A stretch of DNA of 64,000 nt from Chloracidobacterium validum (GTDB lineage: Bacteria > Acidobacteriota > Blastocatellia > Chloracidobacteriales > Chloracidobacteriaceae). Made by a program: the position numbers and the translations under genes. The notes under the pieces were generated by a model. It did not search any database, was not told the DNA's origin, and saw only the letters and a program-made list of their open reading frames with translations. Below are positions 25,987 to 36,907 of the stretch, piece by piece; position 1 is the first letter of the stretch; each line of letters opens with the position of its first letter. Location: the NCBI RefSeq assembly GCF_018304825.1, contig NZ_CP072648.1, positions 479,501 through 543,500 on the forward strand. The letters are read 5' to 3'.

Positions 25987-27174
25987 ATGCTACGCTTCAT
26001 CACCGCTGGGGAGTCGCATGGTCCGGCGCTGGTCACGATTGTTGAAGGACTACCGGCCGGATTGCCGATTGATATCGCAGCCGTCAATGCTCAACTTCGG
26101 CGCCGCCAACTCGGCTATGGGCGTGGCGGCCGCATGAAGATCGAACAAGACCGGGCGGAGGTGCTTTCGGGTCTGCGTCACGGGCGTACCCTTGGCTCAC
26201 CCGTTGCCTTGCTCATTCGGAATGCGGACTTTGAAAACTGGCAGACCGTCATGGCGAGCCAGCCAACACCAGACTGGGAGGCAATTGCCGATGATCCCAA
26301 GAAATCGCGCCGCCTGACGCGCCCACGGCCCGGCCATGCCGACCTGGCCGGCGGGCTGAAGTTCGCCACCCACGACCTGCGCGACATTCTGGAGCGCGCC
26401 AGCGCACGCGAAACGGCCGCGCGCGTCGCCGCCGGGGCGTTGGCCCGCCAGATGCTCGCGGTGTTCGGCGTTGAAGTGGTCAGTCACGTCATTCGCCTGG
26501 GCGGCATTCCGGCAGATGACTCCTTGGCGGAAGCGACGTGGGAACAGATTGTAGCCGTCCAGGAGAGCACCGTGCTCCGTTGCATAGACCCGGTCATCGA
26601 GGCTGAGATGGTCGCCGCCGTGGATGCGGCCCGTGAGCGGGGCGATACCCTGGGCGGCACGTTTGAGGTCGTTGTGCGCGGGCTGCCAGTCGGCCTTGGC
26701 ACCCATACCCAGTGGGATTTACGGCTGGATGGGCGGCTGGCACAGGCGATGATGTCCATCCAGGCCGTCAAGGCCGTTGAGATTGGGGCTGGCGTAGCCG
26801 TCGCGCATCGTTCCGGGGCGCAACTTCACGATGAGATTGCCTATGACGGCCGTGGATTCACTCGCCCAACCAACCATGCCGGAGGCCTCGAAGGCGGAAT
26901 AACGAACGGCCAGTTGCTCCGCCTACGCGGACACCTCAAACCGATTTCGACCCTGCGGCGCGCACTGCAAAGCGTGGATGTCGTCACGAAGGAAGCCCAG
27001 GCCGCTGCTTTTGAGCGTTCTGATACTACCGCCGTCCCGGCCGCCGGCGTCATTGCCGAAGCCATGACGGCCCTGGTTTTGGCCCAAGCGTGGTGTGAAA
27101 AGTTTGGCGGCGACTCGTTGGTTGAAATGCAGCGCAATGTTGAAGGCTATCGGGCGCAGACGGCCGCTTACTGA
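25987..27174 (+). CDS. aroC: Chorismate synthase
   Basis: Last step of the shikimate pathway: EPSP to chorismate, needing reduced FMN. ATG 25987 is chosen because AGGAAG lies 6 bases before it and MLRFITAGESHGPAL is the canonical N-terminus. The frame runs back to 25882 only as overlap with the YihY gene. Family signatures GESHG, YGRGGRMKIEQD, RPGHADLAG, ARETAARVAAGA and NHAGGLEGGITNG are present. 395 aa, slightly long but normal for this branch. No other aro gene is nearby. Confidence 0.96.
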   Translation: MLRFITAGESHGPALVTIVEGLPAGLPIDIAAVNAQLRRRQLGYGRGGRMKIEQDRAEVLSGLRHGRTLGSPVALLIRNADFENWQTVMASQPTPDWEAIADDPKKSRRLTRPRPGHADLAGGLKFATHDLRDILERASARETAARVAAGALARQMLAVFGVEVVSHVIRLGGIPADDSLAEATWEQIVAVQESTVLRCIDPVIEAEMVAAVDAARERGDTLGGTFEVVVRGLPVGLGTHTQWDLRLDGRLAQAMMSIQAVKAVEIGAGVAVAHRSGAQLHDEIAYDGRGFTRPTNHAGGLEGGITNGQLLRLRGHLKPISTLRRALQSVDVVTKEAQAAAFERSDTTAVPAAGVIAEAMTALVLAQAWCEKFGGDSLVEMQRNVEGYRAQTAAY

Positions 27175-27181
27175 GTCGCCT

Positions 27182-28162
27182 TCAATCTTCGACGACAAAG
27201 GCCCCAAGTCGGCAATAGCGGGCGTAGCGTTGCTCCATGAGTTTTTCTGGCGGCAAACCACGCAACGCTTCGAGTTGCTTGGCCAAGTACGGTTTTAGGA
27301 GTTCCGCCGCCGCCGCATGGTCGGTGTGCGCGCCTTCGCCCGGTTCGGGAACGATTTCGTCCACGATACCAGCTTCCTTGAGCGGCTCTGGTGTGATTTT
27401 CATCGCGGCTGCCGCCTTGTCGGCCTGACTGGCATCGCGCCACAGGATCGAAGCGCAGCCTTCCGGGGAAATAACGGAATAGATTGTGTTTTCCAGCATA
27501 AGGATGCGGTCACAGGCGCCAACGGCCAGTGCGCCACCTGACCCTCCCTCGCCGATGATAATGCCAATGGTCGGGGACGCCAACCGCATCATTTCGATGA
27601 TGTTGCGGGCGATGGCTTCGCCTTGCCCACGCTCCTCGGCCTCGATGCCAGGGTACGCGCCCGGCGTGTCAATGAACGAGACGATCGGTCGCCGAAACTT
27701 GGCCGCCATCTGCATCAGGCGGATGGCCTTGCGATAGCCTTCTGGCTTGGGCATGCCAAAGTTGCGGTACTTGCGGTCTTCCATCTTGCGCTGCTTGTAG
27801 TTCGCTTTTTGCTGCCCGACGATGAAGATCGGCTCCCCCTCAAAGCGGGCAAAGCCACAAACAATGGCCGGATCATCGGCAAAGCGTCGGTCGCCATGGA
27901 GTTCGTGGAAATCCGTGAACAGCAAGTGGATGAAATCCAGCGCATACGGGCGCTCTGGATGGCGGGCGAGTCTGACTCGGTCCATGGGCGTCATCTCGCC
28001 GCCGCCGTTCGTTGCGCCAAGGATTTCTTGCTGCAACTCACGCACACGAACCTGTAGCTTGCGAATCTCGGCGTCTTGTTCTGGCGTGTGCGGCGCAGAA
28101 GAAAGTTGTGTGAGCTGAGTTTCGAGAGCCTGAATCTGCGCGGTTTTTTCCGTTGACGACAT
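27182..28162 (-). CDS. accA: Acetyl-CoA carboxylase carboxyltransferase subunit alpha
   Basis: With AccD it transfers CO2 from biotin to acetyl-CoA, the first step of fatty acid synthesis. ATG at 28160-28162 gives 326 aa, the usual size; the frame continues to 28315 without family similarity. The N-terminal helix (ALETQLTQL ... IRKLQVRVRELQQEI) is followed by the crotonase-like domain: MDRVRLARHPERPYALDFI, HGDRRFADDPAIVCGFARF, IDTPGAYPGIEAEERGQGEAIA and EGGSGGALAVG. accD is not in the window. Its 3' end is 7 bases from that of aroC (convergent). Confidence 0.96.
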   Translation of the reverse strand: MSSTEKTAQIQALETQLTQLSSAPHTPEQDAEIRKLQVRVRELQQEILGATNGGGEMTPMDRVRLARHPERPYALDFIHLLFTDFHELHGDRRFADDPAIVCGFARFEGEPIFIVGQQKANYKQRKMEDRKYRNFGMPKPEGYRKAIRLMQMAAKFRRPIVSFIDTPGAYPGIEAEERGQGEAIARNIIEMMRLASPTIGIIIGEGGSGGALAVGACDRILMLENTIYSVISPEGCASILWRDASQADKAAAAMKITPEPLKEAGIVDEIVPEPGEGAHTDHAAAAELLKPYLAKQLEALRGLPPEKLMEQRYARYCRLGAFVVED

Positions 28163-28402
28163 GCTTTCGGCGATTGAAACGCAAGAGTGGGATGGGCGAA
28201 CGTGTCTCAGTGGCGGTTGAATGTAGCTGGCCTTGAGCGCGGCGACAAGTGACGCACGATCTGCGCCGCCGCACGCCAACGACATCGTGTGCTGCGCGCT
28301 TGCCATCTGACGCAACCGGCGGATATAGCCGTACGGCTTGAGCTATGTTAGCCTGCGGTGGCGGCCAATCCTGAGACGTACACAAAGGACTTACGCAGCC
28401 AC

Positions 28403-28849
28403 ATGGTAGGTCACTCCCCCGACCGGACGACGACCTCTCACGTCCAGCTCGACCGTCTGGAGTTTGTCATTCCCAGCGTCATTGCGCGCATGCATGACCT
28501 GCTGAAAGACCTCATGGATTTGCTCGAAGCCCGCGGCATCGCCGAGCCAAACTCGAATATCATGGTGGCGCTTGACGAGGCCATTGCCAACGCCATCAAA
28601 CATGGCAATCACGAGGATCCGACAAAAAACGTTCACGTGGTCGTTGAGTTTGCGGCCGACGAGGTTGTTTTCACCATCACCGACGAAGGAGACGGCTTTG
28701 ACCTCAAGTCGCTACCCGATCCCACCGATCCGAGTTGCTTGATGCGTACCTGCGGGCGTGGGGTGATGCTCATTTACCACCTGATGGATGAAGTCGAATA
28801 CAACGCGCGCGGCAACCAGGTTCGCATGAAGAAAAAGGCGGAACAATGA
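28403..28849 (+). CDS. Anti-sigma/regulatory ATP-binding protein (RsbW/HATPase_c type)
   Basis: 148 aa from ATG 28403; a GTG at 28358 is a longer option. The GHKL ATPase core shows ALDEAIANAIKHGN (N box), ITDEGDGFDL (G1) and CGRGVMLIYHLMDEVEY (G2), without a histidine phosphorylation domain. Such proteins are serine kinases or anti-sigma factors that respond to anti-anti-sigma partners. No STAS gene or alternative sigma factor adjoins it, so its target is unknown. ATGA overlap with the next gene (28846-28849) suggests a shared role with that membrane protein. Confidence 0.88.
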   Translation: MVGHSPDRTTTSHVQLDRLEFVIPSVIARMHDLLKDLMDLLEARGIAEPNSNIMVALDEAIANAIKHGNHEDPTKNVHVVVEFAADEVVFTITDEGDGFDLKSLPDPTDPSCLMRTCGRGVMLIYHLMDEVEYNARGNQVRMKKKAEQ

Positions 28850-29937
28850 CGGAATCGCCACTTCCTGGCCGCGCGGAAGAGCTGCCGAGTCTGCGCCAAC
28901 TGGCCGACCTCGAACCGCTTTCAACCGGAGACCTGATTGATCGCGCCGTTCAGGTTTATCGGCGCAACTTCGCGCCGCTACTGTACTTGGCGATTCTGCC
29001 AGTTCTGGCGAGCTGCGTTGGGACACTTCTGATAGCCTACACGAGCACCGGATTACGGGAATCCGTCGCCACGCTCCCGGTAATCATTGCCGGACTGTCG
29101 CTAGGGTACTTCTTGACGTACATCATCAGTCCGCTTTTACTCATGCTCATCACCGGTGGACTGACCCGGACAGTTGCGGACTTCGTCATGCTCGATACGC
29201 CCATTAGCTTTCGCCGCACTTGGCGACTGATACGGAGCCGGCTCTGGGCGCTGATTTGGGCGCAAATTTTGGGGTCTGTGCTGTTTTGGATGGCGCTGGC
29301 AGGGCTGGTCCTGGTTGAATTTTTCTTGCTCTGGGTGATGATCCTCGTTGCCCTCCTGCTATTTGGGTACCTTCCTCCAATGGTAGCCAGCCCACTGTTA
29401 GTCTTGCTGATAATGGTGATTGTCGCGCTCGGTTTTGTCAGCTATTGCGCGGTGGTCGCCCAGGTTGCGCTCATTCCAAGTGTGGTCATGATCGAGGGAC
29501 GCCGTGGCTGGGAGAGTATCGTCCGCTCCCTTCAGCTTGCGCGCGGCACCATCTGGCGAATCACCCAGATTACCCTCTTCGACATGGCCATTGCTTCATC
29601 GGTCATCTCGGCTATCGGGATTCCGATTGTGATATATGTCATTCTCAACGGCGATTTCGATGACCTCACGCGCACACCAACCTGGTTTATTCTAGCGGCC
29701 AACCTGGCTGACCAACTCGGCAAGCTCGTGACGCTGCCTATGTCCACGATTGCCTACTGCCTGCTGTACTTCGACATGCGAGTGCGGCGCGAGGGCTATG
29801 ACGTCGAGCTACTTGGAGCGCGCCTTGAAAACGCTTCGGCGCGCGGGTCCGCTACGACCCAACCACCCATGACCCCACGTCCCAGTCCGCCGGTGGTTGG
29901 GCCACCCAAAACAGAAGCAGCCACCTTCTCCCCATAG
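28846..29937 (+). CDS. Integral membrane protein of unknown function (363 aa)
   Basis: Translationally coupled by ATGA to the RsbW-like gene. A short soluble N-terminus (LSTGDLIDRAVQVYRRNFAPLLYLAILPVLASC) precedes about six hydrophobic segments, an amphipathic IEGRRGWESIVRSLQLARG loop and a Pro-rich tail. The layout resembles the membrane domain found in some glycerophosphodiester phosphodiesterases, but there is no catalytic domain. The loop with SLQLARGTIWRI is typical of that group. It may be a membrane anchor or sensor for the coupled regulator, which is inference from position. Confidence 0.8.
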   Translation: MTESPLPGRAEELPSLRQLADLEPLSTGDLIDRAVQVYRRNFAPLLYLAILPVLASCVGTLLIAYTSTGLRESVATLPVIIAGLSLGYFLTYIISPLLLMLITGGLTRTVADFVMLDTPISFRRTWRLIRSRLWALIWAQILGSVLFWMALAGLVLVEFFLLWVMILVALLLFGYLPPMVASPLLVLLIMVIVALGFVSYCAVVAQVALIPSVVMIEGRRGWESIVRSLQLARGTIWRITQITLFDMAIASSVISAIGIPIVIYVILNGDFDDLTRTPTWFILAANLADQLGKLVTLPMSTIAYCLLYFDMRVRREGYDVELLGARLENASARGSATTQPPMTPRPSPPVVGPPKTEAATFSP

Positions 29938-29984
29938 GGACGGCGGCTGCAACCCTCGGTCGTCGGGTCTGTATCCAGAAAAAG

Positions 29985-31316
<1,332 letters not shown>

Positions 31317-31328
31317 TCAGGGATGTCT

Positions 31329-32477
31329 TCACAGCCCAGCCTCTTTCCGCAAGATGTCGGCCTTGTCAGTGCGTTCCCAGGTAAAGCCTTCTTCGTTGCG
31401 CCCAAAGTGTCCATAGGCGGCGGTCGGCGAGTAAATCGGGCGCTGGAGATCAAGCGATTCGATGATACCGCGTGGTGTCATCTTGAAGTGAGACCGGATG
31501 AGTTCGACGATTGTGCTGGACGGAACCCGGCCTGTTCCAAAGGTTTCAACATAGACAGAAACTGGCTCTGCCACGCCGATGGCGTAGGCCAGTTGCACCT
31601 GGCATCGCTCAGCCAGCCCTGCCGCCACGACGTTTTTCGCCACATAGCGGGCCAAGTAGGCTGCTGACCGATCGACTTTCGTTGGGTCTTTGCCCGAAAA
31701 AGCCCCGCCACCATGTGGCGCATAGCCGCCGTAGGTATCCACGATAATCTTGCGGCCGGTCAAACCCGTATCGCCCATGGGGCCGCCCACCACGAAGCGC
31801 CCGGTTGGATTGATATGGAACTTGGTATCGGCGTCGAGGAGCCCATTGGTCATGACGTGGCGGATGACATGCCGCTCGATGTCACGCCGTAAATCATCCG
31901 TTTTGACTGACTCCGCATGCTGGGTTGAAACCACGACGGCTGCCACGCGATGGGGCTTGCCATCCCGATACTCGACCGACACTTGGGCTTTGCCATCCGG
32001 GCGCAGGTAATCCAGCGTGCCATCCCGGCGGACTTCGGCCAGGCGCTGCGTCAGGCGATGCGCCAGTTGAATGGGCAACGGCATGAGTTCCGGGGTTTCC
32101 GTGCAGGCGAAGCCAAACATGAGTCCCTGATCACCGGCCCCGCCGGTGTCCACCCCCATGGCAATATCCGGTGACTGGGCATTGATGGTCGAGATAACCG
32201 AACAGGTCTTGGCATCAAAGCCATATTCGGCATTGTCATAGCCGATCCGCCTGACCACCTCCCGCGCCACCGTTGGGAAGTCCACATAGGCCGTCGTCGT
32301 AATCTCTCCGGCAATGACCACGAGGCCGGTTGCCAGGAGCGTCTCACAGGCTACCCGACCGTTGGGATCGAGCCGCAAAACTTCATCGAGAATGGCATCG
32401 GAGATTTGGTCGGCCATCTTGTCTGGATGACCTTCGGTAACTGACTCAGAAGAAAACAGAAAATCACTGCTGTTCAA
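31329..32477 (-). CDS. metK: S-adenosylmethionine synthetase
   Basis: Makes SAM from methionine and ATP. 382 aa with [93 protein letters not shown] and [27 protein letters not shown], all canonical. The start is TTG (complement of 32475-32477), with GGAGGA (complement of 32484-32489) 6 bases before it. No in-frame ATG is nearby. The 5' leader is strongly structured. It precedes ahcY. Confidence 0.97.
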   Translation of the reverse strand: MNSSDFLFSSESVTEGHPDKMADQISDAILDEVLRLDPNGRVACETLLATGLVVIAGEITTTAYVDFPTVAREVVRRIGYDNAEYGFDAKTCSVISTINAQSPDIAMGVDTGGAGDQGLMFGFACTETPELMPLPIQLAHRLTQRLAEVRRDGTLDYLRPDGKAQVSVEYRDGKPHRVAAVVVSTQHAESVKTDDLRRDIERHVIRHVMTNGLLDADTKFHINPTGRFVVGGPMGDTGLTGRKIIVDTYGGYAPHGGGAFSGKDPTKVDRSAAYLARYVAKNVVAAGLAERCQVQLAYAIGVAEPVSVYVETFGTGRVPSSTIVELIRSHFKMTPRGIIESLDLQRPIYSPTAAYGHFGRNEEGFTWERTDKADILRKEAGL

Positions 32478-32483
32478 AGCATA

Positions 32484-32562
32484 TCCTCCACGAACCGCGC
32501 GGGCTTTGGATGCAGGCCGCGTGGTTCGTCCCTGAACCAGTGAACACCGTGCGCGGCTGCAT
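32484..32562 (-). promoter_or_regulatory. metK leader with two mutually exclusive helices (candidate riboswitch-like element)
   Basis: Plus-strand coordinates; the RNA is the complement. Fold 1: ATGCAG+CCGCG (32510-32515, 32517-32521) pairs with CGCGG+CTGCAT (32552-32562), enclosing hairpin TGGTTC/GAACCA (32522-32527, 32534-32539). Fold 2: ACGAACC (32490-32496) pairs with GGTTCGT (32523-32529), extended by 32498-32502 with 32517-32521. The 32517-32527 bases serve both folds, so they compete. Fold 2 abuts the ribosome site (32484-32489). No known SAM riboswitch consensus was recognised. The rest of the 378-base gap to recJ has a T-run (minus strand, near 32632) and nothing else clear. Confidence 0.55.
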
Positions 32563-32855
32563 GTAACCAGAAACCATGACTAAAATCGGGCTGAGCAAAA
32601 CTCAAAGTTGACAACCGTAACATGTGAAACAAAAAAAGCCAACCTATCCGACAGAGACCGCCCAAGCTGACGTCCGGCGACCACCGATGCTTCCACCTTA
32701 CGCTGCGAAGTGATTTGAAATCATCACGGTTTTGTGGAGATTTACCAGCCTATGGGGGATTGGCTAAGGGGGTGAACGCGCCGCGTCGGTCTTGGCCAGC
32801 AAGTTCCGCCAAGCCACTTCAAGCACTGGGCTTCAACCACGTGAGAAACGCCTTT

Positions 32856-34604
32856 ATGTCAAACGATATGCGTCGTTCCCTGAGCGGGGCGATCTGGAAA
32901 CGTGCGATGCCATCGGAAACGGATGTTCACCGACTGGCAACAGAGCTGGGTATTTCCCCACTGGTCGCGGCCTGCCTGGTCAACCGGGGCATCACCACGC
33001 CGGAACGGGCAACGGCCTTTCTCGCCCCAGACCTAGCGCATATTCCCGACCCGCAACCGATGTGGAATCTGGACGAAGCCATTCGCGTCCTGACGGGTGC
33101 GCTTAGTCGCCGTGAACGGGTTCAAATTGTTGGGGACTACGACTGCGATGGCACGACCGGACTCATCACGCTCCGCAATGTGTTGCGCTTGCTTGGTTCG
33201 GAGGATGACTGCGTTTCGTACTATGTCCCGGACCGTGAGCGCGAAGGCTATGGACTCAACCCAGGCATCATTGAACGGGCCGCCGCCGCCGGGGTTCAAG
33301 TTCTGGTGTCGGTGGATATTGGCATCACTGCCCATCAGGAATGGGACATGGCGCGCGAGCGGGGCATAACCGGTGTGTGCCTCGATCATCACACGGCACT
33401 GGGCAGTCGCGTTCCGTCCAGCGCCATTGTGGTCTGCCCCAAGCAGGCAGGTGATCCCTACCCGGAAAAGGACCTCGCCGCCTGTGGCTTGGCCTGGCAA
33501 ATGGCACGCGCCTTGCTCGACGAACGTCCCAACGGCGCAGCCATCTTGCGGTCGCTCACCAAGCTGGTGGCGATTGGCACCTATGCCGACCTCGTTCCGC
33601 TTTCGAGTTTGGCCAATCGGGCAATCGTGGCGGAAGGTCTCCGCGGCCTCAACCAAGGCTCGAAAAATCCCGGACTGGCAGCCTTGATGGAGGTTGCGCG
33701 GCTCGACCAACGGGTGATTGGCGCCAGCGATCTGGGCTTTCGGCTTGGCCCGCGCATCAATGCCGCCGGACGAATCGAAGGGACGACCCTGAGCGTGATC
33801 GAGCTATTTGATAGCCACACCCTGGAGGAAGCTCGCCCGCGCGCGCAGCAGATTGATGCGTGGAACACCGAACGCCAGGACGTCCAGCGGCGTCTCGTGG
33901 AGCAGCTCGAAAAACGAATCACCGATCAGGCCCAGGATGACTTCGTTTACGTTCTGGCCGGCGACCATGCGGACGGCTGGAAGCAAGGCGTGGTCGGCAT
34001 TGCCGCCTCGAAGGTCGTGGAAACCTATCACCGCCCGGCGCTGGTGTGCAGCCTGCGGGATGGCATCGCCCATGGCTCTGGGCGGAGCATTCCGCAGTTC
34101 AACCTCATCGAGGCGCTCCAGTGGGTCGGTAGCGACGGCTTATTTCTTCGCTATGGCGGACATCCGGCCGCGGCCGGTTTTTGCCTGCCCGTCGAGCGCC
34201 TGCCCGAACTCCACCGTCGGCTGAATGAGTACGCGCGGCAGACACTCACCCCGGATGATCTCATACGCGCCTATACCTACGATGGCAACTTGCCGCTGGC
34301 TGACCTGACGGTTGCCTTCGTGGAAAGCCTGGCACGCCTTGAGCCACATGGCATCGGCAATCCGGCCCCGCGGTTTGTTGTGCGCGGACGGATTCTTGAA
34401 CAGCGCGTTCTGAAAGACCTGCACCTCAAGCTCATTCTGGCGGATGACCAAGCCCGCATCGAAGTTCTCTGGTGGAACCAGCACGGATACGCCGGGCAGT
34501 TGCCAAAGCACACCTTGGTTGAGGTGCTGGGACGCCCTGACATCAATGTGTGGAATGGGAATCGGACAACCCAGTTTATCGCCACGGATATCCGACTGGC
34601 GTGA
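32856..34604 (+). CDS. recJ: Single-stranded-DNA-specific exonuclease RecJ
   Basis: 5'-3' exonuclease of recombination and repair. ATG 32856 (582 aa) is preferred; the frame runs back to 32715 without family similarity. DHH domain: VQIVGDYDCDGTTGLI, VSVDIGITAHQEWDMA, LDHHTALG; then DLGFRLGPRINAAGRI; DHHA1 domain with GWKQGVVGIAASKVVE, GSGRSIPQFNLIEAL and YGGHPAAAGF; then the OB-fold segment RLEPHGIGNPAPRFVVRG. The usual DYDADG is DYDCDG, and DCGI is DIGI; metal-binding acids remain. Divergent from metK. Confidence 0.95.
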   Translation: MSNDMRRSLSGAIWKRAMPSETDVHRLATELGISPLVAACLVNRGITTPERATAFLAPDLAHIPDPQPMWNLDEAIRVLTGALSRRERVQIVGDYDCDGTTGLITLRNVLRLLGSEDDCVSYYVPDREREGYGLNPGIIERAAAAGVQVLVSVDIGITAHQEWDMARERGITGVCLDHHTALGSRVPSSAIVVCPKQAGDPYPEKDLAACGLAWQMARALLDERPNGAAILRSLTKLVAIGTYADLVPLSSLANRAIVAEGLRGLNQGSKNPGLAALMEVARLDQRVIGASDLGFRLGPRINAAGRIEGTTLSVIELFDSHTLEEARPRAQQIDAWNTERQDVQRRLVEQLEKRITDQAQDDFVYVLAGDHADGWKQGVVGIAASKVVETYHRPALVCSLRDGIAHGSGRSIPQFNLIEALQWVGSDGLFLRYGGHPAAAGFCLPVERLPELHRRLNEYARQTLTPDDLIRAYTYDGNLPLADLTVAFVESLARLEPHGIGNPAPRFVVRGRILEQRVLKDLHLKLILADDQARIEVLWWNQHGYAGQLPKHTLVEVLGRPDINVWNGNRTTQFIATDIRLA

Positions 34605-34669
34605 ACGGTCCGCGCCGGCCCGCGATGGCGCTGACCGGCCGCTGCTCGCCAGCGTCGCTCAGTCTTTGC

Positions 34670-36664
34670 TCAAAAGATAGTTTCTGGGCTTTTTTGCGCG
34701 ACGTTTCCCGACTCACCGGCTTCTCCGAGGTAAACCGGTAAGTGAAAGAAGAACCGTGTGCCAACGCCAATTTGGCTTTCAACCCGCACGTCGCCGCCAT
34801 GGGCGGCAATAATGCTTTTGACGATTGATAGCCCCAAGCCAAAGCCGACGCCGGTTCGGTTGTTGCGGGACTGCCGATATACGTCGAAAACATAGGGGAG
34901 GTCTTCGGGCGGAATCCCCGTTCCGGTATCCAGGATCGATACTTCGACAAAATCCCGTCCGATATTGACGCCCTCACCATTCACGACGGCGACGCTCACC
35001 CGAATGCTCCCACCGGGTGGCGTGAATTTGATGGCATTCGAGAGCAGGTTGCTCATCGCGCGTTCGAGCTTGGATGCGTCTCCATAAACCAGTGGGAGTT
35101 CGGGGCTAGCGGTGTCAAAGGCGTAGTCAAGGGTTAGGTTGAGCCTCTTTCGTTGGGCTTCAATACAACTTGCCTCCCAGCACGGCCGAATGAAGGTCTG
35201 GGGTGTGACCGGTGCGCAGTTGAGTTTGAGCAACCCTTCTTCAGATTGATAGACGTGCTGAATGTTGCTGATCATATCGAGCGCCCGCTGTAGGCTGCTT
35301 TGTGAGACGGCGATCAACTGCCGGGAACTATCCTCGATGCTGGCATCGTCGAGGATTTCGAGCACGCTGTGAATGCACGTCAGCGGGGAGCGCAAGTCAT
35401 GGATGAGCGTTGCCGCAAAGCGCGCTTTGAGCTTGTCCAGTTCACGAAGCTTGATATTCGCTTCGGAGATTTCTTCGTTGAGCCGCCGCAACTCGTCTGC
35501 TGCGCGTTTTTGGTCGGCAATGTCACGTAGGGTGATGAGGAACTCAGCCGCGGACTGGTTGAAGTGAATGCCTGCAATTCGCCCGGCACACCACTGGGGT
35601 TGCTCGGTTGAAAGCTGAATTCGGGCTTCAAAGCTTGGTCGCTGACTCGCTTTGGTCAGTGAGTCAGCCAGCGCCGCCCGAAGCTTGGGCTGGTCTTCCG
35701 GCACAAACCAGTCGAAGAAGTTGCGCGCCATCAGTTGCCCCTTCTCATAGCCAAAATCAACCCGGTTAAGGTCATACACGCGGCCGTCCTGACTGATGTG
35801 CGCCACCATGTCCGGCAGCCCCATGAACAACGCGCGGAAGCGCGCTTCACTATCCATGAGTTGAGACTGAAGGTGCTTGGCGCTCGTCACATCCTGGCAC
35901 AGTAGGGCGATATAGCGTTGCTCTCCGACATCCACGGCCATGGCTGTCAACGCAATCTGGCACAGGTGGCCGTGTCGCACGCGCAGTGTTGTTTCAAGTT
36001 GCTCGCTATGGGGGCACTGGCGAAGTGACTGAACCATCAAATTGGGCAGCGTTTCGTCCAACCATAAGCCAAGGTCGTCTGGCCGCTGACCAATCAGCTC
36101 GTCGGCGCTGTAGCCTGTCATCTGAGCAAAGGCGGCATTGACTGCCGTGAAACGCAGGCTCCGCGCCGAAACCATGCAGCAGCCAATCGGGTTTTGGTCG
36201 AAAAACTTCTGGAAACGCTCCTCATTTTCCCGGCGGGTCAGCCCAAACAGCTTGTAGTACGTCACATCCCGCATGAAGCCAACGCCATACGTTATGCGTC
36301 CGGTCGCATCCCGGAGAACAAACGCCGTTTCGCGCACCCAGCGCAGTTCCTCGTTGGGGCGGATGATTCGGTACTCGATTTCCCAGTCGTAGCTCTCGAC
36401 TGGCGACTGCCAGCGGGCAACTCGGATGGCGCGGTCAAGCGGATGCAGGCGGTCATGGAGTTGCTCTGGGTTTTCTGTCGCGGCTGCCAGCGAAATGCCC
36501 CACAGTGACTCAAAGCCATTCCCCAAAAAGGTCACGCCCCCATCGGGCAGCCCCCGGAGCCAAACGGCATCGTGGCTTTGGGTAAGGATTTGATACGGTA
36601 GGCTTGATTCGATTTCCCCCGATAACCACGTTGGCGGGGACGTTTGGGGTCTGGAATCGGGCAT
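34670..36664 (-). CDS. Cytosolic sensor histidine kinase with three PAS domains
   Basis: 664 aa, no membrane segment. PAS 1 (about 25-140, followed by a PAC-like TYGVGFMRDVTYYK), PAS 2 (about 150-270; FFDQNPIGCCMVSARSLRFTAVNAAFAQMTGYSADELIG), PAS 3 (about 275-390), a coiled coil (RAADELRRLNEEISEANIKLRELDKLKARF), HisKA with the phospho-acceptor His in LIHDLRSPLTCI (about 423), and a full HATPase_c (NLLSNAIKFTPPGG, DTGTGIPPEDL, GVGFGLGLSIVKSI). No response regulator adjoins it, so it is an orphan kinase. No cofactor-binding PAS residue can be assigned with confidence. Confidence 0.93.
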   Translation of the reverse strand: MPDSRPQTSPPTWLSGEIESSLPYQILTQSHDAVWLRGLPDGGVTFLGNGFESLWGISLAAATENPEQLHDRLHPLDRAIRVARWQSPVESYDWEIEYRIIRPNEELRWVRETAFVLRDATGRITYGVGFMRDVTYYKLFGLTRRENEERFQKFFDQNPIGCCMVSARSLRFTAVNAAFAQMTGYSADELIGQRPDDLGLWLDETLPNLMVQSLRQCPHSEQLETTLRVRHGHLCQIALTAMAVDVGEQRYIALLCQDVTSAKHLQSQLMDSEARFRALFMGLPDMVAHISQDGRVYDLNRVDFGYEKGQLMARNFFDWFVPEDQPKLRAALADSLTKASQRPSFEARIQLSTEQPQWCAGRIAGIHFNQSAAEFLITLRDIADQKRAADELRRLNEEISEANIKLRELDKLKARFAATLIHDLRSPLTCIHSVLEILDDASIEDSSRQLIAVSQSSLQRALDMISNIQHVYQSEEGLLKLNCAPVTPQTFIRPCWEASCIEAQRKRLNLTLDYAFDTASPELPLVYGDASKLERAMSNLLSNAIKFTPPGGSIRVSVAVVNGEGVNIGRDFVEVSILDTGTGIPPEDLPYVFDVYRQSRNNRTGVGFGLGLSIVKSIIAAHGGDVRVESQIGVGTRFFFHLPVYLGEAGESGNVAQKSPETIF

Positions 36665-36679
36665 AGGCGTGACTCATGA

Positions 36680-36696
36680 CAAAGCTGTTAGCTTTG
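36680..36696. repeat. Short perfect hairpin in the kinase-ribB divergent spacer
   Basis: CAAAGCT-GTT-AGCTTTG, 7-bp arms. It lies 15 bases upstream of the histidine kinase start, possibly an operator or leader hairpin for that gene. The remainder of the spacer to 36907 shows no FMN-riboswitch-like sequence. Confidence 0.35.
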
Positions 36697-36907
36697 GGCT
36701 GACGGAACGTTCTGCGACAGACCACACGCCTGGTCGGTAGAGGTAGTCAATTTCGCTTTTGGTACGGTATGTCTAGTGCGTTGGTAGGCATACAACCCTG
36801 ACCCAACAAGCGGGATGGCAATTGCGAGACGCTGAAACAAGAACTACAAAGCGAACTTTACACCTTGAGTTGCCCCTCGCGTAAGCAGAAAGATGAAGAG
36901 GACTGGA

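Noticed and set aside
36665-36907. FMN riboswitch upstream of ribB
   Set aside because: None of the conserved RFN-element blocks could be found in the spacer.
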